The notes under the pieces were generated by a model. The model searched no databases and was not told where the DNA came from. It saw only the letters and a program-made list of their open reading frames with translations. A DNA stretch of 64,000 nucleotides. Origin: JAHEGP01 sp963751595. Lineage in GTDB: Bacteria > Pseudomonadota > Gammaproteobacteria > Pseudomonadales > JAHEGP01. The position numbers were made by a program, and so were the translations under genes. Below are positions 9,179 through 18,022 of this stretch, piece after piece. The stretch is taken from NCBI GenBank assembly GCA_963751595.1, contig CAVVVC010000001.1:992001-1056000 (forward strand), written 5' to 3'. Position 1 is the stretch's first letter. Each line of letters opens with the position of its first letter.

Positions 9179-9433
9179 TCAACCGCCAGTGACGGGCGGA
9201 TAAAATGCAACCTCATCACCCTCTTCGAGCACCTGTTGCCGGTCACAGGCCACGTGGTTTACTGCAACTAACAGGTTAGGGCTTGTCAGCACTTCGGCCC
9301 AGGCCTCATCGCGGTCTGCAATCAACTGTGAGACCAAACCGGCCACAGTGCATCTCGCCTCGGGTAGCGCGAGTTCCAGTTGCCGTGTATCGAGCTTTTC
9401 CCGAAAGCTGGCAAAGAACCGTACGGTAATCAC
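9179..9433 (-). CDS. moaD: Molybdopterin synthase sulfur carrier MoaD
   Basis: An 84-residue ubiquitin-fold sulfur carrier ending in the essential Gly-Gly (YPPVTGG), which is adenylated and thiocarboxylated before donating sulfur within the MoaD2-MoaE2 complex. VRFFASFREKL at the N-terminus and VAVNHVACDRQQVLEEGDEVAFYPPV near the end are standard. It lies three bases after moaC, hence cotranscribed. Confidence 0.96.
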   Translation of the reverse strand: MITVRFFASFREKLDTRQLELALPEARCTVAGLVSQLIADRDEAWAEVLTSPNLLVAVNHVACDRQQVLEEGDEVAFYPPVTGG

Positions 9434-9436
9434 GGA

Positions 9437-9925
9437 TTAAGTCTCCACCGGTGCGGACCATTCACCCGATTTCCCGCCCTTCTTGTGCAAGACCCGCAAC
9501 CCCGTAATCTCCATGCCACGATCCACCGCCTTACACATATCATAAATCGTCAGGGCGGCAATGCTGGCAGCGGTCAGCGCCTCCATCTCGACCCCCGTCT
9601 GACCGCGAAGCTTGCACCGGGCAACAATGTGAATCCGGTTCGCCCCGGTGTCCACAGAAAGGTCGATTTTCACCGAGCTCAGGGCCAGCGGGTGGCAAAG
9701 CGGTATCAGGTCCGCACATTTTTTAGCGGCCTGGATACCCGCGATCCGGGCCACCGACAATACGTCGCCCTTTTCGTGCCCGCCAGCGCTGACAAGCGCC
9801 AGTGTTCTCGGCTGCATTCCCACGAACGCCTCAGCAGAGGCCTCGCGCACGGTGCTGGGTTTTTCACTGACATCGACCATGTTGGCGCTGCCACTGGCGT
9901 CGATATGTGTTAATTCGCTTACCAT
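9437..9925 (-). CDS. moaC: Cyclic pyranopterin monophosphate synthase MoaC
   Basis: MoaC, with MoaA, converts GTP to cyclic pyranopterin monophosphate, the first step of molybdenum cofactor synthesis. The 162-residue protein has the hallmark motifs MVDVSEKPST near residue 16, GDVLSVARIAGIQAAKK near 53, IPLCHPLALSSVKID near 74 and GVEMEALTAASIAALTIYDMCKAVD near 111, including the catalytic Lys region KKCADLIPLCHP. It begins the moaC-D-E set; moaA is not in the window. Confidence 0.97.
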   Translation of the reverse strand: MVSELTHIDASGSANMVDVSEKPSTVREASAEAFVGMQPRTLALVSAGGHEKGDVLSVARIAGIQAAKKCADLIPLCHPLALSSVKIDLSVDTGANRIHIVARCKLRGQTGVEMEALTAASIAALTIYDMCKAVDRGMEITGLRVLHKKGGKSGEWSAPVET

Positions 9926-10110
9926 ATCCTACTCGACTCGATTTCCCTGACGACCGGCCCGGCCAGGGGCAGGACTGTCAACGGGCCACACTTTAGCGGC
10001 AGCGAGCGACGGGCACAAGTCGCCGCGGCGCTCCGGGGCAGTAGCGAATGCCTGCCTTTAGCTGCCAGACTGGCTGCTGCTGGAAGTGTGCTGTCACCAT
10101 CCAGCCGGCG

Positions 10111-11196
10111 TTATACCAGCATGGGGTCATCATCCCTGGCGTGTTGTACCCTGCCAACACGATCGGCAACAGAAGCATCCAGCGTACGATAGTGGTAGAT
10201 GCCGTCAACCAGCAGGCGTTCAAGCCGGTCCCGGGCCAGAAGCAGGTGCAAGTGGGCGATGCATTCGCCGAGAGCCAGTATTATTTCGCGCTCACGCAAC
10301 TCCCGCTTGAAGAGTACCGGCAGCAGGGACATGGCTGTGCGGGGCTCCAGGCAGGCCTCTTCGAGCGCTTCCAGGTGATCCTCATGATGGGCTATCAACT
10401 GGCGTAAACGGGTTCGAACCCCCCTGAAAGGCAAGCCGTGTGCCGGCAACACCAGCAAGTCTTCTGGCAACGCCAGCATGCGCTGGTGGGACTCCAACCA
10501 TTGCTGCATGGGGTTGGCTTCTGGCTCCACCGCCAACACACTGACATTGGAGCTGATATTGGCGATGATCTGGTCGCCTGAGAACAGCAGAGCGTTGCTG
10601 GGATCGAGTAGGCAGGCATGCTCAGGAGAGTGGCCGCTACCCACGACTACCTTCAGCTCGCGGCCGCCCCAATCGAGAAGCTGCTGATCCTGAATCCGTA
10701 CATAGGCGCCGGGCAGCGGTTCGACAACCCGGCTGAAGCCCTGTGCGCCCCGGCGAATGCGCGCAATTGCGTCGCTATCGAATCCGGCACGACGATAGAA
10801 CTGCTCGGCAAGGCGAGGGATGGGGTCGCTTGGGGCAGAAGAAAAAATGCGCCCGGTGTAGTACTCCCCCAGGGTCATATACAGCGGTGCCTGCCAGTAC
10901 TGCTCCAGCCATCCCGCCTGACCAATGTGATCAGGATGCATATGTGTCGCTACTATCCCTATCACCGGACGCCCCTGCAGGCAATTCTCGAAAACCTGCA
11001 GCCAATATCGGCGCACCTCATCCGTCTTAATGCCGGTGTCGATGATGTACCAGCCATCGCCGGCATCCACGAGATACAGGTTGATATGGTCAAGAGCGAT
11101 GGGCAGGGGCATTCGCAGCCATAACACGCCGGGTACTATTTCCAGCGTCTTGCCAAAGGCCGGTGGCTCGGTGAAGGGGTACTGCAGCTCGCTCAT
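10111..11196 (-). CDS. MBL-fold metallo-hydrolase
   Basis: A metallo-beta-lactamase-fold hydrolase with the metal site THMHPDHIGQ (HxHxDH) near residue 85, GSGHSPEHACLL for the next His, FSGDQIIANIS for the bridging Asp, and LPAHG for the last His. A helical C-terminal region with a winged-helix look follows, as in the LACTB2-type hydrolases. The frame is open to 11346, but residues before MSELQYPF (ATG ending 11196) do not resemble the family; 11238 is another possible start. Substrate unknown; thioester or hydroxyacyl substrates are common for the family. It stands alone, about 185 bases upstream of moaC. Confidence 0.88.
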   Translation of the reverse strand: MSELQYPFTEPPAFGKTLEIVPGVLWLRMPLPIALDHINLYLVDAGDGWYIIDTGIKTDEVRRYWLQVFENCLQGRPVIGIVATHMHPDHIGQAGWLEQYWQAPLYMTLGEYYTGRIFSSAPSDPIPRLAEQFYRRAGFDSDAIARIRRGAQGFSRVVEPLPGAYVRIQDQQLLDWGGRELKVVVGSGHSPEHACLLDPSNALLFSGDQIIANISSNVSVLAVEPEANPMQQWLESHQRMLALPEDLLVLPAHGLPFRGVRTRLRQLIAHHEDHLEALEEACLEPRTAMSLLPVLFKRELREREIILALGECIAHLHLLLARDRLERLLVDGIYHYRTLDASVADRVGRVQHARDDDPMLV

Positions 11197-11526
11197 GATC
11201 AGAGTTGGGTCCGATGACTTTGTCGCCGCGAGCATCATCTCCCAACGGGGAGAATGCTCGCGATTGGGGGCAAAACTACGCAATAGTGCTCCCATGCGCA
11301 ACCCGACCTTCAGGGGCTGCGTTTCAAAGAAGCCCATGGGGAGCACCAGGTGGCGACATTGCCAGGTATCGCTGCACTAGCCATCGACGCTGACGAGTGA
11401 CCGCCTGGCGAAACCACCCGCTGCGGGTTGCGCGCGTCCAGCAACCCTTCGACGCGTCAAAAAGCGAGCCACAATACCGTTACGATTTATCAAGACGATT
11501 TCGGCACGGTTTGCTACATTGGCCCG

Positions 11527-11730
11527 ATGAAAACTAATATGTTCCGCGATCGCAGAAACGCAACCGAACGGCGTAATCTGCGTGCTTTGGCTACTCGAAT
11601 TCATTGTCGCCGCCGGGGTTTTGACCGGCGCCGCCGCCAGTGTGAATCTGATTCCCTGGGCTGGTGGCTCAGAACCAACTACGTAGACCGGGAAATGATC
11701 GTCAATAAACCCCGGTACAATCCAAAATAG
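11527..11730 (+). CDS. Small Arg-rich hypothetical protein
   Basis: A 67-residue, strongly basic frame (RDRRNATERRNLRALATRIH, then RRRGFDRRRRQ) ending in a Trp-rich segment WWLRTNYVDREMIV. Arg-rich tails followed by a Trp-Trp-Leu motif occur in short uncharacterised gammaproteobacterial proteins; nucleic-acid or membrane-lipid binding is conceivable but not shown. No strong ribosome-binding site is seen before ATG 11527, and a second ATG follows at 11539. Function unknown; it could still be a chance frame. Confidence 0.45.
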   Translation: MKTNMFRDRRNATERRNLRALATRIHCRRRGFDRRRRQCESDSLGWWLRTNYVDREMIVNKPRYNPK

Positions 11731-11883
11731 CCCGGTGCTGCCGGGGTCGCCATTGCAGCTTCGGACAGTTGGCAGCCAATCCGGGTATCACCCCGCAAAA
11801 ATCAGCTGTTGCATACCACCGTCAGCGGCGTGGATGCTATTATCAGCGAATCACGAACGAAATCGACGCCGAGGAAATCTGCG

Positions 11884-12249
11884 ATGATCAGAATGCTTGT
11901 CAGTATTGCACTCCTGGTATGTGCCAGCCAACAGGCCGGCGCCGTAGGCCTCGGCGAGGTGCAACAGAATTCGAGCCTTGGACAACCATTGCATGCCGTT
12001 ATCCCTGTTACCGATGTCGGGGAATGGAACAAGGACCAGTTGAAAATCCAGCTGTCTGGCCTTTCAGAGTCTGAAGCCCGCTCGATCAAGGCGACCGTCA
12101 AGGGATCTGGGGCGACGCAGGCCATCACCTTGACCACGAAAGATCCCGTAAGCGAGCCCCACGTCAGTTTCACCCTGCAAATCAGCTGGCCCGAGGGCTC
12201 ACTGCAAAGAAACTATCAATTGCTCCTGGATCCCCCGGCTCTCCGGTAA
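11884..12249 (+). CDS. Exported stand-alone FimV N-terminal-like domain protein
   Basis: After a signal peptide (MIRMLVSIALLVCASQQAGA), the 121-residue product reads GLGEVQQNSSLGQPLHAVI, then SEARSIKATV and PVSEPHVSFTLQISWPEGSLQRNYQLLLDPPALR. These are the signatures of the periplasmic N-terminal domain of FimV/TspA proteins (LGxIxxxSxLxQPLxAxI ... LLLDPP). Full FimV is a roughly 900-residue polar hub with LysM and TPR parts; here only the first domain exists. The in-frame upstream extension to 11809 lacks signal-peptide character, so ATG 11884 is chosen. A periplasmic role in pilus or polar assembly is inference. Confidence 0.75.
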   Translation: MIRMLVSIALLVCASQQAGAVGLGEVQQNSSLGQPLHAVIPVTDVGEWNKDQLKIQLSGLSESEARSIKATVKGSGATQAITLTTKDPVSEPHVSFTLQISWPEGSLQRNYQLLLDPPALR

Positions 12250-12276
12250 CAGCAGGCTGCTCTACTCCCCGCCAAT

Positions 12277-12714
12277 TTAATCCCCGCCAAGCACCTCTGC
12301 CTGGAGCGTGCACTCCCCTTTCAGCGAGTTGGTGATCAGGCAAACCGCTTTAGCCTTTTCGAGCAAGCGCTCTGCCAGCTGGCGGTTAGCGCCACCGGTG
12401 AGCTGCAGGGAGACCATCAAGTCGTATTCAACGAACTGGGTAACCTTTTCGATCCTGTCCAGCTTTCCAACGGCATCACAGCCGATTGTTTCCCATTCCA
12501 GCTTGGATGCCCGCGCCAGCGCCTTGAAAGTCATGATGAAGCAATCGGCAACCGATGCGACCAGAAGACCTTCCGGGCTCCACTCCTCACCGCTACCCCC
12601 AAACTCCCTGGGTGCGGTAGATAGCAGCTCGACAACACCATCGCTTTGTAGCTTTACCGGACTTTCTGTGGTGGCGTTGCTTGACACCTTGTAAAAATGT
12701 GGGAGTGGTTGCAT
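12277..12714 (-). CDS. OsmC family protein
   Basis: A 145-residue OsmC/Ohr-fold protein, a thiol peroxidase-like family. The segment EWSPEGLLVASVADCFIMTFKALAR holds one conserved Cys (Cys of VADCF) and AKAVCLITNSLKG the second, the usual redox pair; the Glu of PEGLL is also conserved. GGAG eight bases before the ATG ending at 12714 sets the start, rejecting the extension to 12786. It is likely to act on organic hydroperoxides; OsmC versus Ohr cannot be settled here. Confidence 0.88.
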   Translation of the reverse strand: MQPLPHFYKVSSNATTESPVKLQSDGVVELLSTAPREFGGSGEEWSPEGLLVASVADCFIMTFKALARASKLEWETIGCDAVGKLDRIEKVTQFVEYDLMVSLQLTGGANRQLAERLLEKAKAVCLITNSLKGECTLQAEVLGGD

Positions 12715-12845
12715 GCTGACAGCTCCATTTTGCGGGTCGAAGCGGTAGCTTGCCACAAAGCGCCCTGTCGGAGAACCAGATTGCACAATAGATTTGTGTG
12801 TTATAGAAGCGCTTTCAACCGGCGCCGGCGAACACGGGGGATTGC

Positions 12846-13214
12846 TTAGCTTGCTGCGCGCTTCTGGGCACCACCGGACGCATGACAGGGGTAAGCTGAG
12901 CGCAAAGCCATCTCGACCAGAAAACTCGCGGCATAGTCATGAAATTGAGGAACCAGGTTGAGGTACTTGACCACCTGGTGCTTTAACTGCAGGGTTGTTA
13001 CCTCGCCGGGCACACAAATACGTTCGTTCATGCCACGGCGGTTTTCAGTAGCCTTGAGTACATCAGACACGCCAGCGACATAACCCAGACATCCGCCCTG
13101 GGCAAAGGATTGATCCTGTGAGGTACACATCAGCAACAGGTTCTTGCCATCGAAAAACTGGGCCAAAGCCGCTTTCGAAAAGATCAGTGTCAATAGTAAA
13201 ACAGTAACCCGCAT
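12846..13214 (-). CDS. Exported Rap1a/Tai-like protein
   Basis: A signal peptide (to about residue 18, LAQ) precedes a small all-helical domain: F-x-x-G-x-x-LLxxC, then GGCLGYVAGVSDVL, ICVPGEVTTLQLKHQVVKYL and ASFLVEMALRSAYPC. The Cys pattern and helices match the Rap1a/Tai4 family. Members include type VI immunity proteins but also many stand-alone periplasmic proteins. No type VI effector is beside it, so an immunity role is not supported by context. Length 122 is normal. Confidence 0.72.
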   Translation of the reverse strand: MRVTVLLLTLIFSKAALAQFFDGKNLLLMCTSQDQSFAQGGCLGYVAGVSDVLKATENRRGMNERICVPGEVTTLQLKHQVVKYLNLVPQFHDYAASFLVEMALRSAYPCHASGGAQKRAAS

Positions 13215-13356
13215 TGTTTTCCCTTGTGTGCTTGCTAGGTAAGCATTGAGCCGCGACTGGCGGCTCTTTCAACCCTCAATATTGTAGTGCACCGGGTTGG
13301 AAAATGCTGCCGCCGGAAAGGCTTGGCAATGCAACGTAGAGGGAATGTTTGCCGCG

Positions 13357-16300
13357 TTAGACGGGGTCGCCGAGCACCAGAAAACCCTCCTCGGTGAGAT
13401 AGCCCAGGTAGCCACATCGAAACCAGCGCTTGCCCTCAAGCTCGACGATAACGCGCCCGGTGGCTTCATCATCCCCCAGGTATCCGGGCATCAACTGGTC
13501 ACCCGAAAACAACACCAGGCCCTCGCCGCCAAGGGGCATGATTTCGAGACTCACTGGATCGACTATACGAAAACTTGAACCTGGCAGGGGCATCCCCAGG
13601 GAGCCGGTGTCACTCCCCCGCTGGACTTTCCAGTCTCCCGGGCTGATAGCATCGGGTATATTGACACTGGCAAACGGTGCGGTCTCGGGGGCACCGAAAC
13701 CCGGATAGATTTTCTTGCCGAACTTGAGCTCGAATGCCATTCGGCTGGCGTTGTTAATAGGCTCGAACCCCGTCACCACCAGGCGCAGTGAATCCAGCAT
13801 CAGCGGGTGAACTGATTCATCAGCGGCGAGTTTATCCAGCAGGGCTGGACGCGCGAATAATAGCGTCACATTTTTGCGCGCGATCGTTTTGGCTAAACCC
13901 TGGCTATCGGCGGGATCAGCATGGCAGGCGACCGGTATGCCCTCCACTAACGGCATGAGGGTCTGGGTAGTCAAGCCCAGTGCGTCGGCCGGAGGTCGCT
14001 GCGACAGCATAACGTCGTCCAGATGCGTATTGAGTACGTCCGCCACCTGCTTGATATTGACCATGATATTTCGATGAGTGAGGCGCACGGCTCGACGCTG
14101 CGGGCCCGCCTGTTCCGGCGATATTACGATAGCAGCGCTGTCATCAATCTTCGCGCGACAACCATACAGGGCATGGAATCCACTGACAGGTAACAACAGG
14201 AAGAGTAGCCGGGTTATTAGTGATCGCCAGGCGGCAGAAGCGGCATTGATGTCATCGACATAATAGATCGGGATACGCTGTGACAGCGCCGCTCGATCGG
14301 CATCCCCCAGCGCCTGTAGTTGCTGGTGCGTCGTAAACAAACACTGCACTGACGCCAGTTCTGCGGCAGAACGCAAGGCCTCAGGTTCATCCCGAAAATC
14401 AAGGTGGACGACCACCTGACCCCGGAGCAGAACTGCAAGGGTCGTCACAATTGCATCAGACCCCGCGGGCAACAAGACGCCAACGTGTGCACCAGCGGGG
14501 ACGGGCCGCATTGCCCTTGCAAGGTTAGCCACCCGGCTTACCAAGCCTATATTGTTCAACCGAACCGCGGCATCATCGTCGCAACTGATGGTCCAGGGAT
14601 GACGCCTCGCCGCGCGGAGCCAGGCCAGGGGCAGCGGTTTCAGGTGCCCACTATAGGCGTGCCAGGCGGATTCCGAGAGTTCGAATACCTTCTGTTTAAG
14701 ATCCTTGGTGTTCGTGGTCAGGGCTAGCGGTGGACCGAAAGCCACGATCAGGTCCCGGCGGCTGTCCGCTGTGCGGGACCTGCGTAAACCCTCGTCCGCC
14801 CGGGAAAAACTGCTGCCCCACAAGCCCCTCAGGTAGAACGGCACTATTACCCCATCGGTGAAGCCGCCAATAGCGCGTTCGTATCCGCTGTGAAACTTGC
14901 CCAGTTGACCGTTACGACTGATCGCACCCTCGGGGAACAGACAGATACACTCCCCCGCTTGCAGCAAAAGATTAATTTCCTGCAAAGCTTCCTTGCTGCG
15001 CCCAGGAGCGATGGGGACCGCACCAAAAGCTTTGAAAAACGGTTTCAGGTACCAGGTGTTATAGATGCGATCCAGCATCACGAAACGCAGCGGCCTCGGG
15101 CAGGCAATCTGAACCAGCGCCCAGTCGATCCAGGAAATGTGGTTGCCCAGCAATAGCGTTGGACCAGCCCGGGGGATATTCTCAAAACCGATCACCTCTA
15201 CATGATAGCGGCGCTTCAAAACCCCCATCGCAATGATTCGCACGAGCGAATGGGGCAGCTTGCGAACGGTATATCCGGTGCCGACAATGGCTACGGCCGT
15301 TAGAATGTAGAACAGGCCCACGCTGTCGATGCCAAACAGCGCGAACACCACCGTTAGAATCAGCGCACCCAGCATCGCGACATTCTGAATCCAATTGTTA
15401 CCCGCAAGGACGGTACCGATCTGCTCTTCCTTTGCGTGAAACTGGATCAAGGCATTCAACGGTACGATAAACATGCCACCCATCACCCCAACCAGGACAA
15501 ATGCGAAGGCCATGGTGGTGGGGCTGGTGAGAGCCGGGAGAAAAGCTATGCCAATTGCGATACCCAAAGCGCCCACGGGAATCAGGCCGGTCTCAATGTA
15601 GTTGGTGGATGCCTTGCCGGCGATAAGCGAACCGATAACGATGCCGATACCGGAGCAGGCCAGTATCCCCTGAATGACAATGGTGTTGGTAATATCCAGC
15701 GTGTCCTTGGCGAACGCCGGAAATGCCGCCAGCATAACCTGGGATACAGCCCAGAAGGTGGCAAGCCCTATTATCGATAACCAGATGGTATTGTTGTGCC
15801 ACAGCACCTGTAAATTGCGCCCCAGATACTGCAGCCGCAGATAGGGCCCCAGGCGGAAGACTTCCTCGGTTCGAGTCGTTTGACGAGCGGGCAGAAGCGA
15901 CGTGATTAACCACTCCACCAATGACAGACCAACCAGCACCCAACCAATGGGTGCAACCAGGCTCATGATATCGTTGGTGGTACCCTGCACCTGCCCCTCG
16001 AGCAGCTTTTCAAACAGGATCGAGAACACGAAGGTACCTAGCAAAATGCCGGCGATGGTGACAGCCTGGACTCGCCCATTGGCCGTGGCCAGGTTCTCGT
16101 TACCCACAAGTTCCTTGATGTAGCCATATTTTGCCGGACTGTAGATTGCACTTTGAACAGCTAGCGCAAAGGTAAGACCGAATGACGCCCAGAACCAGCC
16201 CTGGTAGTAACAAAAGGTGATCAGCAGTGTGGCTAAAACGGCAAACAATGCGGAATACCGAATAATGCGATGCTTGGCAAATCTGTCGGCGAGGTAGCCG

Positions 16301-16491
16301 CTGGGCGAAAACAGCAGGATGAAGGGCAGCAAAATCAGCCCGTTGACGATGGCAGTGAGTACCACTTGTTGCTGCCCATCGTAGATTTTAAAAATCGTAT
16401 TCTGAATGACGATCTTGTGCCCAAGATCGACAAAAGCATTCAGAAAAACGACGAAGCTATAGGGGATGAAACCCTGCTGCTTTAACGACAT
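13357..16491 (-). CDS. LplT-PlsC-adenylation three-module protein, last module degenerate and truncated
   Basis: The 1044-residue protein resembles the fused Aas system for lysophospholipid recycling. Residues 1 to about 410 form a 12-helix MFS transporter (LplT-like). Residues about 430-640 are a PlsC acyltransferase with GNHISWIDWAL (HX4D) and FPEGAISRNG. The remainder aligns with an acyl-ACP synthetase, but the ATP loop that should read TSGSxGxPKG is SPEQAGPQRRAVRL, the TGDLG motif is RCGYLGY (Asp lost), and the chain stops there at LVLGDPV, lacking the C-terminal lid with its catalytic Lys. Transport and acyl transfer may work; acyl activation probably does not. Normal Aas fusions are about 1130 or more residues. 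Confidence 0.85.
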   Translation of the reverse strand: MSLKQQGFIPYSFVVFLNAFVDLGHKIVIQNTIFKIYDGQQQVVLTAIVNGLILLPFILLFSPSGYLADRFAKHRIIRYSALFAVLATLLITFCYYQGWFWASFGLTFALAVQSAIYSPAKYGYIKELVGNENLATANGRVQAVTIAGILLGTFVFSILFEKLLEGQVQGTTNDIMSLVAPIGWVLVGLSLVEWLITSLLPARQTTRTEEVFRLGPYLRLQYLGRNLQVLWHNNTIWLSIIGLATFWAVSQVMLAAFPAFAKDTLDITNTIVIQGILACSGIGIVIGSLIAGKASTNYIETGLIPVGALGIAIGIAFLPALTSPTTMAFAFVLVGVMGGMFIVPLNALIQFHAKEEQIGTVLAGNNWIQNVAMLGALILTVVFALFGIDSVGLFYILTAVAIVGTGYTVRKLPHSLVRIIAMGVLKRRYHVEVIGFENIPRAGPTLLLGNHISWIDWALVQIACPRPLRFVMLDRIYNTWYLKPFFKAFGAVPIAPGRSKEALQEINLLLQAGECICLFPEGAISRNGQLGKFHSGYERAIGGFTDGVIVPFYLRGLWGSSFSRADEGLRRSRTADSRRDLIVAFGPPLALTTNTKDLKQKVFELSESAWHAYSGHLKPLPLAWLRAARRHPWTISCDDDAAVRLNNIGLVSRVANLARAMRPVPAGAHVGVLLPAGSDAIVTTLAVLLRGQVVVHLDFRDEPEALRSAAELASVQCLFTTHQQLQALGDADRAALSQRIPIYYVDDINAASAAWRSLITRLLFLLLPVSGFHALYGCRAKIDDSAAIVISPEQAGPQRRAVRLTHRNIMVNIKQVADVLNTHLDDVMLSQRPPADALGLTTQTLMPLVEGIPVACHADPADSQGLAKTIARKNVTLLFARPALLDKLAADESVHPLMLDSLRLVVTGFEPINNASRMAFELKFGKKIYPGFGAPETAPFASVNIPDAISPGDWKVQRGSDTGSLGMPLPGSSFRIVDPVSLEIMPLGGEGLVLFSGDQLMPGYLGDDEATGRVIVELEGKRWFRCGYLGYLTEEGFLVLGDPV

Positions 16492-16626
16492 CGATAACTC
16501 ACCTGTGTTTTCTATTTATCCTGCCCGTGCTGGCCAATTATTTTGCCGGGAGCTACCATACACGTAAATATAGTAATTTTCGCGGCGTTTGGCGCCCATT
16601 AACACGACTTTTCCTGCGAGGTGACA

Positions 16627-17358
16627 ATGGCTCAGGTCGCAGCCCTGGTGGCAGCACTCAAGTCCGCATTGAAGTCATCTCAAATGACCTATGCCCACGT
16701 CGCCGCGGCCATGGGACTGTCAGAATCCTCCATCAAGCGCAAGTTTTCCCGCCATGAGTTCAGCCTTACCGAGCTGGATCAGATCTGCACCGTGTGCGGT
16801 ATGGAGTTTTCAGAGTTGGTGCACCTGATGGAGCAGCGCAAGGATCGGCTGCAAACGCTGTCGGTTGAGCAGGAACGCGAGATTGCCGCTGACCTTGCGC
16901 TCCTGCTGGTCGCCGTCTGTGTACTGAATCGCTGGAGCTTCGAAAATATTATCGAGTACTACGTATTCGAACCCTACGACCTGGTGCAAAAACTTGCCAA
17001 ACTCGATCGTTTGCAGATCATTGAGCTGCAGGCAAATAATCGTATCAAGCTGCTGGTGGCTCCCAATTTTACCTGGTTGCCCAACGGCCCCATTCAGCAG
17101 GTTTTTCTCCAGGCAATCCAGCAGGATTTTTTCAGTGCCCGCTTTGAACGCGAGGATCACGAACTGATCGTACTTAACGGTATGCTATGCGAAAGCTCCA
17201 ACGCCGAGATCCGCCGCAAGATGGAACGGTTCGCCCGGGAGTTTGATCAGCTCAATCAGGAGGATAGCACCCAGCCCTTTGCAACTCGCCGGGGTTACAC
17301 CGTGGTGCTCGCCCTGCGTGACTGGCGCTACCAGAAGTTTGCCTCGCTGCGATTGTAG
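16627..17358 (+). CDS. XRE-type HTH transcriptional regulator
   Basis: A 243-residue protein whose residues 20-65 form a helix-turn-helix (MTYAHVAAAMGLSESSIKRKFSRHEFSLTELDQIC), followed by a long helical region (AADLALLLVAVCVLNRWSFENII, EREDHELIVLNGMLCESS) of unknown ligand. GAGG five bases before ATG 16627 favours this start over the GTG at 16621. It is divergent from the LplT-PlsC gene across 135 bases, a layout that makes it a plausible regulator of that gene (inference). Confidence 0.8.
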   Translation: MAQVAALVAALKSALKSSQMTYAHVAAAMGLSESSIKRKFSRHEFSLTELDQICTVCGMEFSELVHLMEQRKDRLQTLSVEQEREIAADLALLLVAVCVLNRWSFENIIEYYVFEPYDLVQKLAKLDRLQIIELQANNRIKLLVAPNFTWLPNGPIQQVFLQAIQQDFFSARFEREDHELIVLNGMLCESSNAEIRRKMERFAREFDQLNQEDSTQPFATRRGYTVVLALRDWRYQKFASLRL

Positions 17359-17735
17359 CCCGGATGCCCTATCGGCATTCCGCCGGCCAGTCCTGATTTA
17401 CCGCATCCTCAGCACCACGCCCGGTCTCAAAATATCGCTGGCGGCTATACATTGAAACTGACTCTCACACCAGGCCAACGCCCACGCGCAACGGCGTGAA
17501 TACTCCGCTTCCCCTTGCGAACACGTCCATTGAGCTCCAACACAGGCCAGGACTCGCCCGACTGTGGTGCCACTTCTCGTACTCTCCCCGCCCCTTCGGT
17601 AGCAGTGCTCGATACGCCGAGTACTGCCAAACACCACTTTAACGATGGTGATTGCGCCGGCCCTTCCGGCCCTCGATACTCAGGTCTCACAGCGTTTTTC
17701 GCGACGATCAGCAACCAAAACTGAGGTATCTGGAA
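17359..17735. other. Non-coding gap without recognised feature
   Basis: About 375 bases between the HTH gene and the YiaAB gene. Frames on both strands are open for up to 90 codons but show no domain, no signal peptide and no ribosome-binding site. The promoter of the YiaAB-PspA unit must lie in the last part; no consensus is clear. Confidence 0.5.
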
Positions 17736-18011
17736 ATGGAAAACTATGAACTGAACAGCAGCTCTTCTTCCTGGGAATTTTTCGTAAAGGTAGCCTTTGC
17801 ACTGGCTATCGGTTCAACCTTGCTGGGCATTTATATGCTACCGGGCGAAATGGTCATCAAAGGTTATTTTCTCATCAGCACTTTCTTCCTGGTGTTTTCC
17901 ACCATCACCATGTCCAAGACGATTCGTGACAAACATGAAGCCGATCGACTGCACAACAAAATATCTGAAGCCCGGACCTCGAAAATCATTCGCGACATGG
18001 ACATGGATTAG
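17736..18011 (+). CDS. YiaA/YiaB-family small inner membrane protein
   Basis: A 91-residue protein with two membrane helices (FVKVAFALAIGSTLLGIYMLPG and KGYFLISTFFLVFSTITMSKTIRD), the latter ending in the SKTIRDKHEAD segment typical of the YiaAB two-helix domain. GAGG nine bases before ATG 17736 supports the start. It ends 11 bases before the PspA-like gene. Such small membrane proteins beside PspA/IM30 proteins are a recurrent pair, suggesting a joint role at the inner membrane under envelope stress (inference). Confidence 0.85.
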   Translation: MENYELNSSSSSWEFFVKVAFALAIGSTLLGIYMLPGEMVIKGYFLISTFFLVFSTITMSKTIRDKHEADRLHNKISEARTSKIIRDMDMD

Positions 18012-18022
18012 GAGCTGACGAC

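Noticed and set aside
9926..10110. Molybdenum-cofactor riboswitch upstream of moaC
   Set aside because: No conserved moco RNA sequence elements could be recognised in the 185 bases.
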